Under the pieces are notes generated by a model. It did no database searches and was not told the origin of the DNA. It saw nothing but the letters and a program-made list of their open reading frames with translations. 64,000 nucleotides of DNA from Apostichopus japonicus (Eukaryota > Echinodermata > Holothuroidea > Aspidochirotida > Stichopodidae). This document shows positions 40,801-51,789 of this stretch, piece by piece. The stretch spans positions 22,430,489-22,494,488 of the forward strand of contig NC_092572.1 in NCBI RefSeq assembly GCF_037975245.1, read 5' to 3'. Position numbers and translations under genes: made by a program. Positions within the stretch are counted from its first letter, which is position 1. The number at the start of each line of letters is the position of its first letter.

Positions 40801-43800
40801 AACACTTTATGTCCTTCTGTCTTCACTTTATAACAACCATGGTTGTTTTAGTACGCAATGATATGAATGGCTTATGTAGAAGAGAATGGTATACTGTTCG
40901 TAGCTATACTTTCCAGCCATCCTTGTAACTCTGTATGATATCAAAATCGTATAATATCCGTATGATATCCGTACTGGTATGACATCACAGTTGTTTCAAT
41001 GGAGAGTTAGCGCAAAGTTTACTCGAGGCGTTTCGGAAATGAAGTATGTATCGGTTCAACCGTAACCCACTATTAGCAAGCTCCATCTTTCCTTATAGAT
41101 TTAATAATACGATACTTTACCCCCTTATTTTCGTGATCACCCTAATTGACCCATAGTCCTTGGGATGTAACTCCCTGACCCAACCTGTCTCAAAAGGTCT
41201 GCATACTAGTGCAAGATACAGTTGGCTATATACTTGAGCTTTCAGACTCAAGGCCGTCTGTAATTGTACTAAAAGTACGATACCTCCGTTGTATCACAGT
41301 GGCCTTCAATACCATTGGCAGTTTCATTTTCTAAATCGTACAGGGTACTTAAACAAGCAATCCTACAGTGTCTTTATATTCTTCGTCATGCAGGTGACTT
41401 TGACCATGAGACTGTACATAAGAAAACTTACACAGATTTTGGACCAGGCCATAAGGCGCATAAATTTTTGCCAGTTCCTAAGATGACCCGGAGCAAACGA
41501 GGCGTCACAGAGATGGAGACACAGCACATGAGAGACTTCCCGGTCTACAAGAGCCAGCCAGAGCCGGCAAGTGCTGCCGAACCACCCGAAGCAACGATCC
41601 GACTTAGTGTTGATTCCAGGTAAGGGGAAGTTACTATGGATACATAGATAACTGACTATGACTCCACAATTAGAATGACTGCATAACGAACTAATTATGA
41701 CTCCACAAACACAGTGACCAAATACAGAACTAACTATGACTCCACAAACATAGTGACCAAATAGAGAACTAACTATTACTCCACAAACACAGTGACCAAA
41801 TAGAGAACTAACTATGACTCCACAAACACAGTGACTAAATAGAGAACTAACGATGACTCCACAAACACAGTGACTAAATAGAGAACTAACTATGACTCCA
41901 CAAACACAATGACCAAATAGAGAACTAACTATGACCCCCAAAACACAGTGACCAAATAGTGAACTAACTATGACTCCACAAACACAGTGACCGAATAGAG
42001 AACTAACTATGACTCAAAAAACACAGTTACCAAATAGTTACAATTATAAAATGTGTTGTATTATACCTATAAATATACTAAAGTGAATTATCACTGTAAT
42101 AAACTTTATAAAGTAGCCGCTTGTGCCTTACACTACAAACAGAGTATTTCATGTTCAATTACCAGGAATTATTTACTATGAAATTTTATTTCTTCATCCA
42201 TAGACTTGCGTTTACAACAGAACAGCGTAACGAGTTCAAAGGTCACGACACGTCAATTCACAGGAAGCGGGATATGATGAAACAAGGACAAGAAGATTAT
42301 AGACCACCTAATGTGAAATTTGAATCTTTGACCAGTATGAAGGTACATGTGGTGATAATGAATATTTAGCACTTATAGTAGTTGATGTAGGGAACCATTG
42401 ACCAGTATCAAGGTACATGCGGTGTGGTGATAATGAATATGCATTACTTATAGTAGTCGATGTAGGAACCGTTGACCAGTATCAAGGTACAGTTGGTATG
42501 GTGATAATGAATATGCATTACTTATAGTAGTCGATGTAGGGAACTATTGCAAGACCAGTACGTATCAAGGTACACGTGGTGTGGTGATAATGAATAAGCA
42601 TCTGTTATAGTAGTCGATGTAGGGAACCATTGACCAGTATCAAGGTACATGTGGTGTGGTGATAATGATTATGCATTACTTATAGTAGTCGATGTAGGGA
42701 ACTATTGACTAGTACGTATCAAGGTACATGTGGTGTGGTGATAATGAATATGCATATAGTAGTCGATGTAGGGAACCATTGACCAGTATCAAGGTACATG
42801 TGGTGTGGTGATAATAAATATACATTACTTATAGTAGTCGATGTAGGGAACCATTGACCAGTATCAAAGTACATGTAGTGTGGTGATAATGAATATGCAT
42901 TACTTATAGTAGTCGATGTAGGGAACTGTTGACCAGTATCAATGTACATGTGGTGTGGTGATAATGAATATGCATTACTTATAGTAGTCGATGTAGGGAA
43001 CTATTGCCCAGTACGTAGCAAGGTACATGTGGTGTGGTGATAATGAATATGCATATAGTAGTCAATGTAGGGAACCGTTGACCAGTATCAAGGTATACAT
43101 GTGGTGTGGTGATAATGAATATGCATTACTTATAGTAGTCGATGTAGGGAACTATTGACCAGTATCAAAGTACATGTAGTGTGGTGATAATGAATATGCA
43201 TTACTTATAGTAGTCGATGTAGGGAACTGTTGACCAGTATCAATGTACATGTGGTGTGGTGATAATGAATATGCATTACTTATAGTAGTCGATGTAGGGA
43301 ACTATTGCCCAGTACGTAGCAAGGTACATGTGGTGTGGTGATAATGAATATGCATATAGTAGTCAATGTAGGGAACCGTTGACCAGTATCAAGGTATACA
43401 TGTGGTGTGGTGATAATGAATATGCATTACTTATAGTAGTCGATGTAGGGAACTATTGACCAGTACGTATCAAGGTACAATGTGGTGTGGTGATAATGAA
43501 TAGATGAATATATAGTAGTCGGTGTAGGGAACCATTGACCAGTATCAAGGTACATGTGGTGTGGTGACAATGAATATTTAGCACTATATATACTAGTCGA
43601 TGTAGGGAACCATTGACCAGTATAAAAGTACATGTGGTGTGGTAATAAAACGTGTTGGTCATTTAGGTGGAAGTTAGAGGATAGCGGTGAAAAGGCCTCT
43701 CTACGAATTGCTAGCGACTATCAACTAAACGAGAATGCGTGTTTAGGAATCAACTGAATAAATCATTATTCACATTAATACTTTCATGTTACTCCATATC

Positions 43801-44431
43801 AACCCAATCTCCTCCCTGAATAGTTTACGGTCTTTATTGAAACTAACCATAGTATGAATGATAAAATACCCTTGTCTGAGGGACAACTGAACCGTTTCAG
43901 AGTAGTCGACATGACAGAATGATTAACGTCATTGTTATACGTGTTTCTTTTCATCTTTAGGCGGCATTCCAACCAAAGGACACAATGAAAGTAGAGAGAA
44001 TCAAGGCCCGGCGACCTACATCTCAGACTGGACGAAACCCAGGAACATTCGACGACCGAACCACAAATAAAAAATTCTACCAAAACTGGGGCGCTCAACC
44101 TAGAGTGAGATATGGCGATCTACAAGAAGGACGTATTTATATCCCACCAGCAGATGAAATGGAAAAAGAAAGCTGGAATCAGTCCTCTTACAAACCAGTC
44201 AAATTACCTGATAGAGTAAAACCATTTAAACCAGAAGACCAACCCATCAATGAAGTAGGAACACATGACTTTAAAACTGTACATAAGGAAACCTATGTGG
44301 GTACTCAGCCGCCAATATGCAAGGCGCAGGCGTATTTGATGCAACAAGAATTACTGCGTCAACAGACAATTCGCAGAAATCACGAACAATTCGATTCAAG
44401 AGGATCAACATCATTGCAAGTCACTGCATAG
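35569..44431 (+). CDS. SAXO-like stabilizer of axonemal microtubules
   Basis: Seven exons: 35569-35693, 37473-37716, 38390-38618, 39782-39910, 41394-41619, 42204-42342, 43961-44431. They total 1563 bases, 520 aa, and every phase agrees. The first exon ends in [10 protein letters not shown], the cysteine-rich N-terminal signature of SAXO1/SAXO2 (FAM154) proteins. The rest is a series of Mn-type repeats with the pattern T(T/S)xxxY/F followed by a proline-rich spacer, for example [48 protein letters not shown] and KTVHKETY. The family binds and stabilises microtubules in ciliary and flagellar axonemes as luminal or surface microtubule-associated proteins. There is no membrane segment or catalytic site. 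Which SAXO paralogue it matches is undecided. Start choice: the ATG at 35569 is in frame with the Cys motif. Confidence 0.85.
35763..36286. repeat. Inverted repeat with 280-base spacer
   Basis: The 35763-35887 arm (GCAATACATTTTGC through ATGATTAGTTG) is complementary to about 36165-36286, including TTGCAACACTTAC and AAAACTTTGTAAAGT blocks. It lies in SAXO-like intron 1 just after the first exon. It is probably a foldback element. Confidence 0.8.
36750..37430 (+). mobile_element. LINE 3' end remnant
   Basis: The + strand reads [18 protein letters not shown] then [10 protein letters not shown], a widespread non-LTR reverse transcriptase C-terminal pattern. Frameshifted continuation follows to about 37180, then a 3' tail. 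It is decayed and lies in SAXO-like intron 1. Confidence 0.72.
37750..37898. repeat. (TA)n microsatellite with CAGTATA interruptions
   Basis: TA tracts are broken by ACAGTA and ACATA. It lies 35 bases after the donor of SAXO-like exon 2. Confidence 0.97.
38729..39064. repeat. Region bounded by TTCGTAATTACGAA palindromes
   Basis: A 14-bp perfect palindrome at 38729-38742 recurs as a 20-bp perfect palindrome at 39045-39064. The interval could be a MITE with self-complementary ends, but no target duplication was found. It lies in SAXO-like intron 3. Confidence 0.55.
39161..39480 (+). repeat. Four tandem copies of an 80-bp unit
   Basis: Units start at 39161, 39241, 39321 and 39401 and are nearly identical (TGATGCAGTACGTATGTTTG through CTGGCCTGGCTAGCC). 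The array lies in SAXO-like intron 3. Confidence 0.95.
41650..42030 (+). repeat. About nine copies of a 39-bp unit
   Basis: The unit contains ATGACTCCACAAACACAGTG and ACCAAATAGAGAACTAACT. The array begins about 30 bases after the donor of SAXO-like exon 5 and opens the minus strand by chance. Confidence 0.93.
42331..43650 (+). repeat. 18-copy, 75-bp array built from an exon/donor junction
   Basis: The first unit is the end of SAXO-like exon 6 itself (TTGACCAGTATGAAG followed by GTACATGTGGT). Seventeen further units follow in the intron, near 42401, 42475, 42554, 42633, 42709, 42782, 42856, 42932, 43008, 43081, 43158, 43233, 43309, 43383, 43459, 43538 and 43616. Many keep AAGGTACATG, so the real 5' splice site is copied repeatedly. 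Confidence 0.93.
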
Positions 44432-44514
44432 TGAATTAGTGTGATCAGTCAGGTGAACAAATGTGTCATATTTCAATATCACAAGTGGCCATCTTTAAAC
44501 AGGTATCAACATAG

Positions 44515-44600
44515 GCGTAGGAGCCCAATTTGATTTGGGGGGGGGGGGGGCTGTAACGACTTGCCCAAAAAATATAATCAAAATTTTGGCGCGCTCTGAA
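44515..44600 (+). repeat. Interspersed repeat related to 9262-9345
   Basis: It shares GTAGGAGCCCAATTTGATTT, a G run, CTGTAACGACTTG and AAATATAATCAAAATTTTGG with the inverted copy near 9.3 kb. Confidence 0.6.
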
Positions 44601-45234
44601 GAGAACTTGGGTTGGTAGGTGGTCACCAATATAACATTTTTTTTTCAATTATGAATGCATCAATTTAAGAGGAGGCGGGGAGAGGGGTGGGGGTTGGGGA
44701 GGATATCCAGTGCAGTGACCAGAGTTAACCAATTATTTTATATATCATCGGGGAGGGGATAGGAGAAAGATGTATGGTTGGGTATGTAGTAACCATTTAT
44801 TCCATCATGGTATTCCATGCAATAACTGGTTATAACGAAGGAAATTTAGGGTTGTCGTACGTGTGCAAAACTTTACACAGCTACACCAGGGTACTGTTAA
44901 AAGAAAAGAGCTACAGACAATAATTTTTTTACAGAATATACTTCCCACCTGTAAAATATTTGAAGATGTGACTACCGTGTTAAGGAGATTTGGTTAATTG
45001 TATAGATCAATTTATTAAAATTTAAGCTCGAAAAGTTATCTTCATCATACTATAAAAGTTAAATATTAAGTATGATAAATGTATGTTCATAAAATATATT
45101 ATAATTTATAAATACATTTTACATTTGTACGTTCCCTTCAAACTATATACATTTATTGAATGGATTTCTTTATATCGAACCAATTAGCCTACGGTTACTG
45201 TTTTTCTGACAAATTAATTGTGATCACTTTCTGA

Positions 45235-45985
45235 CCAATTCTTGTCTTAATTGACAGGTTGTGATCTCTCCCCTCCCGTCCCTTTCTTGTCATAATTGTC
45301 TTGTCTTAATTGTCTTGTCTTAATTGCCTTGACTTAATTGTCGTGTCTTAATTAACAGGTTGTGATCTCTCCCTTCCCGTCCCTTTCTTGTCATAATTGT
45401 CTTGTCTTAATTGTCTTGTCTTAATTGCCTTGTCTTAATTGTCGTGTCTTAATTAACAGGTTGTGATCTCTCCCTTCGCGTCCCTTTCTTGTCATAATTG
45501 TCTTGTCTTAATTGTCTTGTCTTAATTGTCTTGTCTTAATTGTCTTGTCTTAATTGTCGTGTCTTAATTAACAGGTTGTGATCTCTCCCTTCCCGTCCCT
45601 TTCTTGTCATAATTGTCTTGTCTTAATTGTCTTGTCTTAATTGCCTTGACTTAATTGTCGTGTCTTAATTAACAGGTTGTGATCTCTCCCTTCCCGTCCC
45701 TTTCTTGTCATAATTGTCTTGTCTTAATTGTCTTGTCTTAATTGCCTTGTCTTAATTGTCGTGTCTTAATTAACAGGTTGTGATCTCTCCCTTCCCGTCC
45801 ATTTCTTGTCATAATTGTCTTGTCTTAATTGTCTTGTCTTAATAAACAGGTTGTGATCTCTCCCTTCCCGTCCCTTTCTTGTCATAATTGTCTTGTCTTA
45901 ATTGTCTTGTCTTAATTGCCTTGTCTTAATTGTCGTGTCTTAATTAACAGGTTGTGATCTATCCCTTCCCGTCCCTTACTTACCT
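45235..45985 (+). repeat. Nested minisatellite: about 118-bp units containing 12-bp units
   Basis: Each large unit carries CAGGTTGTGATCTCTCCC and TCCCGTCCCTTTCTTGTCA, then three to five copies of TTGTCTTAATTG. There are about seven large units, varying in the number of small ones. Confidence 0.93.
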
Positions 45986-45990
45986 TAATT

Positions 45991-46077
45991 GTGTCTAACA
46001 CTTCTGTTACACCTCATTCGAAACTAGGTCAGATTACCGGCATTAGACACTTATTTGTGCGCGAGTCTTCACACCCT
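45991..46077. mobile_element. TTAA MITE, family A copy 4, 5'-truncated
   Basis: Only the last 87 bases remain, from GTGTCTAACACTTCTG to GCGAGTCTTCACACCCT. It directly follows the minisatellite. Confidence 0.85.
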
Positions 46078-46944
46078 TTAGTCTAGTTACGGGGCTTTCT
46101 TCCAAACGCCCTCACTTGGATCACATGACTTTACTTGTGATAAATACACTATATTCCATTAGGTTCGTGTTTACGTTATCCAAGGTTCGTGAGATTATGT
46201 TGCAGTAAATGTTGCCGAATAAAGCGTTAACGAAGTCGTTATGCTGCAATGAAGATTGCCGCATGATGAGTAAGATTTACGTTAGGGCTTATTTGACAAT
46301 AACATTGACGCATAATTATTATTTTTTTTTTCTTGGTCTTTATGTGACTGCAAATATTGCCGCATAGATGACTACGAATTTTCTTGAAGTCCTTTTGCGG
46401 CAGTAAAAATTGCATAATAAAGACCATATGATATTTGTCCGAAATCGCGACCTTTCTTTGACAGCTGACAGACTGCCCTTATAAAATTCAAGCCTTGGTC
46501 ATTATACTGCGTATAAAGAACCTCACATAATGACTTGTAATTGTGTTCTCATTATGGGATACAAATTTGCTACCATAAAACAAGGAGTAAAAAGCTGCAT
46601 AACAAGTTACTGAAAAATGTTCGTTTTGGCAATGTGTGGTGGCTCAAAATACGGCTTCTCCATAAGCCTTCCAGTCAGATGCCCCCACCCCTCCCCCACC
46701 CCAATGACATTGGTGGGAAAACATATTGGACGATGATTACCAAATGCATTTAAAGGCTCATACGTTAAACCAGTTTGCGATGGACGTTAATCAGTAATTG
46801 ACGAGATAGCTGAAGCTGTAATATTGAAAGAATCATAGTCCAGACCAACATAAGAACTCCAGACAAAACAATTGAAAGAACGTAAAACTGAACCCTATTG
46901 TCAAAATCTCATAGCCTATAGCTATACCATATTTGTATTTTTCA

Positions 46945-47620
46945 GGTTTATCCAAATTCTAAATTTGATTCGGCAAATATTAATTTGGACGATCCCTTCA
47001 ACAAATTTAGCGGATGAAACACTGGAATAAACTGTTCAATTGGGTTAAGAAACATGCATAACAGTACCGTTACCAAGGGCGTAAGAACTGGGGGGGGGGG
47101 GGGCGCCAGCCCCCCAGTGAAAAATACGGGGGGGGGGGCGGAAGTATCATTCCGCCCCCCCGCTCCGCAACTCAGAAAACCCCTTTTTCATTTCCAATTG
47201 AGAAAAACAATCTCATTTGGAGCACCAAATTGCATTTAAGGCCAGGTGAAAATGCAAAATTCTTTACAAAATGGAGTGGGAGTTGAAGTGTGCTATATTG
47301 CACCAAATTGCATCTGAGGCCACCTGGAAATGCAAAACAATTCCATAGGGGAGGGGGACACCCCCTCCCCTTAGACCCCTCCCCCAGGCCGGTCATCAGT
47401 CTTCAGCCCCCCCCCCCCCCACTCAAAAGTACCTTCCTACGCCACTGACCGTTACCCAGTTGGTTTTACGTGCTTGGGAATGGGGCATATTGCACAAGTA
47501 CCTAAAATGACCGAACTGGTGGAGCGCTTAACTTGCTCCACCACTCGAACTCTTTCCCCCCCCTCATGCCTCCCCACCCCCACCCAGATGAAAAGTGTGG
47601 TTACATCTTCACTGGCGGAG
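46945..47620. repeat. Interspersed repeat family C, copy 2, interrupted
   Basis: It matches 14565-14900 on both sides of a nested hAT insertion at 47075-47448. Confidence 0.55.
47075..47448. mobile_element. hAT-type MITE nested in repeat family C
   Basis: A perfect 8-bp duplication CCGTTACC lies at 47067-47074 and 47449-47456. The right end reads CCTTCCTACGCCACTGA, complementary to the common CAGTGGCGTAGGAAGG hAT terminus, and the left end GGGCGTAAGAACTGG is its partner. It is rich in G and C runs. Confidence 0.82.
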
Positions 47621-48559
47621 GCCTGGGAGGGGGGGGGGTGTTATCCTCCTACCCTTCAACATTGACAATATACACTTTCTACAGGTCTGTTTTCGTAGTT
47701 CCAAAATGTGTATTCCCCTCCACATATCCCTCTCCCATATCATCTGTTTATCACGTTATCATGTTATCATGTTTCACATCATGCTTAAATGTATATCACA
47801 TGTATATAGATGACACGTAATTAATATGTAAATACTTCTAATTGTAAACGTACACCTCTTTCCTTTTCACAGGAAGTCCTCTGCATTGTTAAACCATGTA
47901 TAGGTTTTCAGAGGACTTCCCCTCAGGCTCACATTGTATATTGGTGAGAAAACAAATAAATCAAATCTAAAATATGTTAAGTTTCTAGTGACTGTTCCTT
48001 ATTGGTATGATACTGGTTGCGGGTTTCAACATCACATGCTATTGCCACGTTCCTGTCTCGAGTACGGTAGTCAGGTGACTCAATGTTTGATTAGCCGTTT
48101 TAGGCATATGAATTACCAGATTCACTACCTGATTTTCTGCACAGACTTTATTTTATAGATCGTAGCAAAGATGATGCACCTTCCGAAAGATATATCACCT
48201 TGTTAATTTACTGTGTGTTAGAATGAAGCGCTGAAACGAGAGTCACATGATACATGGGGAATAGCGCCCGCATTTTGTTGGTAGGTAAACTGACTAGAAG
48301 AGTAAGTGCAATTGTATGTGTTCGGTATAAGTTCATGAAATCATCGATTTCCAATCACTCCGTAATCTGCTATTTCCAACGGTGATGGAATTGTCATTAT
48401 GAGAGAATCGTCTCTGGTACTTCTAGATCATAAATAATGGCAGTTTTGCATTCTTTGAGTTTCTCAAGGTGGAGCAGCTAATGCTCAGAATAACAGTAAT
48501 TACATTATTCTCAAGGTTTATAGGATTAGAAGAAAAAAAAAATCTCATAAATTCTGGAG

Positions 48560-48860
48560 CCGTATATGCTACTTCAACCCCCCCCCCCTCGGAACTCCAA
48601 ACGGGGCCAACGGGGCGTCATTTCTGGAGCCCCCGCTTCTCGAGGCCAACTCGGGAGCCGTTTCGGGAGCCACAATATTTCGGGGCCAACTCGAGAGCCT
48701 TTTCGGGAGCACCCGTTTTCGGTGGTTTTTTCGAAACCCCGGGAGCCCCGTTTTTATTAATTATTATTATTTTTTGTTAAAAGCGGGCACACGGGGCTCC
48801 AGATATGACGCCCGAGTTGGCCCCGTTTGGAGTCCCTGCGGGGGGGGGGGGGGCGTTCGA
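48560..48860. repeat. GC-rich foldback element
   Basis: The left arm (GGAACTCCAAACGGGGCCAA, then GGGGCGTCATTTCTGGAGCC) is complementary to the right arm (CTCCAGATATGACGCC, then TTGGCCCCGTTTGGAGTCC). The centre has repeated GGGAGCC motifs. C and G runs cap both ends. Confidence 0.8.
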
Positions 48861-49721
48861 AGAAGCACGATATATACTACTTTCTGGTTGCAACAAATTT
48901 ATGTATCACGGCAAATGCCACGAAAAACTAATTATCCAGGAGAAGGAATTAGTTCGTTGTCCATTATAGCACATATTGAAGCTTGTTAACTTACTGTCAT
49001 GTGATTGTCGTCGACTTCGGTCTGTAGTAAGACAATTGTTTCCACAATGAATGAAGAGTTTTTGGAATGTCCACTAACGTCTTCCTTCATGTTGTAGTTT
49101 CGGGAACAAAATATAAATATATGATTAAACACAGAAACTACATGTTCTTTTTATTTATGTAAGAATATTATCAAGTAATTCACTAATTACTTGATTAGTT
49201 GGGTGCATAATATTAATTTGCAGGGTTTGTCTCCGATCAGTGCAAGCCTAGGCTAGGCTTGTCACTTCATCATCTGGTTTCAAGTACCTCCTAATTACAA
49301 AGTTTGCCTATCGCCTATATAGGCTTAACTCAATAGGAATTTCAGCATTGGACTAGGCCTAACGTGGGCAATAGGATTAGGACTAGCTAGGCTCCATAGA
49401 TCACTCTTTCACTAGTCTTATGTCCGTGGATATATGTAGGCTAGATTGTGTATCTTTTGCTTCAATATTACTTAGGTTTAGCAGGTTTAGCTGCATAGGC
49501 GAAGAGGCCTAAGATAAGCCCAATGCCTGTACAGGCCTACCCTCCAATATATCATTTCTTTTTTGAATTGACTTCATTTATACATGATTACAATATTTCA
49601 TAAATCAATTACCTCTCTGTATCTTTGGGAATCGATAAAATTGAATTATTTCAATTAACGGCTTAACACCATACTTTCGCAACTACAAACCAAAAGCGGG
49701 CGCTATTCCCCATCAGTCATC

Positions 49722-49749
49722 AGAGCCGTATATAGAGATATACGGCTCT
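49722..49749. repeat. Perfect 12-bp stem, 4-base loop
   Basis: AGAGCCGTATAT is exactly complementary to 49738-49749. It lies 161 bases upstream of the SLC37 start codon, so it could fall in the promoter or 5' UTR. Function is unknown. Confidence 0.8.
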
Positions 49750-49909
49750 GTCAGTCATGTGATATTGTGACAAGTGGACGAGAGTGAAGCCTGTCTTTCC
49801 GAATGTGAACTATCTTTGATCGTAGGAATATGTGGTATCATGAAACAAATCTAGCAGTTTGAAGGTCCGTAAATGTCGGAGGCATTTACTGTTTAGACCT
49901 CTGAAGTTA

Positions 49910-51789
49910 ATGGAAAAGTTTGAAGTTGACTTTGAAAGGAAGTCCAAAATGGCTCGCACACCTCTAGGAGTACACTTACTGAACAAGGTCTTTCCCAGTT
50001 CCAGCAGAACTGAATGGTAACTGATATTTTTATTTGTTTATGTGTTAGCGATTTCAATACTGTATGTCTCCAACGTTAGGCTTATGCTAGACGTAGTTAC
50101 GCGAAGTAGCCAAACCAATCACGTTTCCGGTCAAATGATCAGAGAATCAGAGAGAATTTCTATTTTGGCGACGTACATTAAAATAATTGTGATGCACGAA
50201 TATTTCGAACTAGAAATTCAGCATAAATATACCTTTCTGACAACATAAATGCCACATTCTGAGCATGCAGTCCAATTATGTATTTATACTTTGTAGGCCT
50301 AGCTATGTGTTTCGGCAATGGGAGGTTTAAAAATGTGATTAATTTTCAAGTTATTAATGATATTGGTGGCCTACTTAAGAAAGACACCAATTAGAAAGTT
50401 GTGCCTGGGTGACAGTGTTCTAAATGTCCTATGCCTACGTAATCAACCACCAATTCTTTGTTGACCGTATTTACCAACAAAGTGGCTATTTTTACGACTA
50501 GGAGTAACAATAATTTCCGGTTACGCATGTGCAGTTGCTTTAACGTGGCTATTTTTACGACCAGGAGTAACAATAATTTCCGGTTAGGGTTCAGGGTTAC
50601 CCCTACTGCATGCGCAGTTGCTTTATTTACTTTACTGCGCATGCGTAGCCGGAAATTCGCCGATGTCGTAAGAATAGTTTATAAATAATTGTTACTCCTT
50701 GTCGTAAGAATAGCCACGGCCATTTACCAAAGGAGAGATGTTCTACCCAACCAGCTTTATGGGCCAAATATGGCTAGGCCTATGTTAATTGCATTGTAAA
50801 CATTTTTGCACAGCCCTAGCACATCAGACTTGGCAGTCAATACTTTGCTTTACCTGGATTATCCCGCAAATAACCCATAAAGTAAGTACTGTCAATCGTA
50901 GGCACACTTGATTAAACTAGATTTGACAATACCGGGGCAGTAATACATTGCAGACATGTTAGAAATTTCTTCAGGTTTGGGAATTAAGGCATTAATCAGA
51001 TAGTAAAGGGCAACATTTGGAAGCTCTGTCAACTAGAAAAAAAGAGTTAATAATATCTTGGTATCCTCGATATCTATATGTGGTTTTATATGTGATTTTT
51101 GGGTTGCTCTATAGTGTAAGTTAGTGTACTACTCCCAATGTACAGGGCAGTGATGGCAAAACATAAAGGGCATGATGGCAAACTTTTTCTGATGGTGAGT
51201 TGTATTATTCAGGGGCACCACGGCAAACAGGATGGGAACGACCGCTTTTTGCCATGGGTGCCATCCGTTATTTCAAGCCCTGCTCCACTACACTGCCTAA
51301 ATCAAAATGATATCTTCTGCAGTGAAAATTAAAAGTTGGCAAAGTGTCTTCCTTCCAAGTTTTGCAACCTGTGTCAAGTGAAAATCTGTTACCCTTTGCA
51401 AAAATCATGGTGCCAGCAAATAACAGCAAACTTTTCTCAAAACTAGTATATTTGGCCAATTATGACCAATGGCACCAGGATTATTAAGAACTACCAAACC
51501 GCAACTATGACAACTTCAACACTACCCAACCAAAAATGCTCACGATATCTCACTGTGGTAGTAAATGGAATCCCCTTCGCTTTCTGTATAGATCTGAGAG
51601 ATTATGGACATGTTTGCTTCCACAGGCTACAGTGTACATGTGTATGATGCAATTGAGTGGTTGATTGTAAATGTATCCAGGCTTAAACACTACTTTTTAC
51701 TTTACAGGTATAAGTACTTTACCCTCATCTTGACATTTTTTGCATACACAACGTATCATCTCTCAAGGAAACCAATTGGTGTCGTGAAG
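49910..51789 (+). CDS. SLC37A1/2: SLC37 exons 1-2, N-terminus and helix 1
   Basis: Exon 1 (49910-50016) ends in phase 2 within a Trp codon, and exon 2 (51708-51789) completes it and encodes the first membrane helix, FTLILTFFAYTTYHLSRKP. Reading through the exon-1 donor gives an immediate TAA, so splicing is required. The last bases of exon 2 seed the minisatellite in the following intron. Confidence 0.85.

Larger units (their letters stand above)
44432..49909. other. Repeat-rich intergenic region between the SAXO-like and SLC37 genes
   Basis: No supported exon is seen. It contains a 9262-type repeat (44515-44600), a nested minisatellite (about 45235-45985), a 5'-truncated MITE, a nested hAT element (47075-47448), a GC-rich foldback (about 48560-48860) and a possible 1.45-kb inverted-repeat-bounded element. 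The SLC37 promoter should lie near 49.7-49.9 kb. Confidence 0.5.

Noticed and set aside
41363-41941. 192-codon minus-strand ORF with GVIVSSLF repeats
   Set aside because: It is the antisense reading of a 39-bp array plus SAXO-like exon 5.
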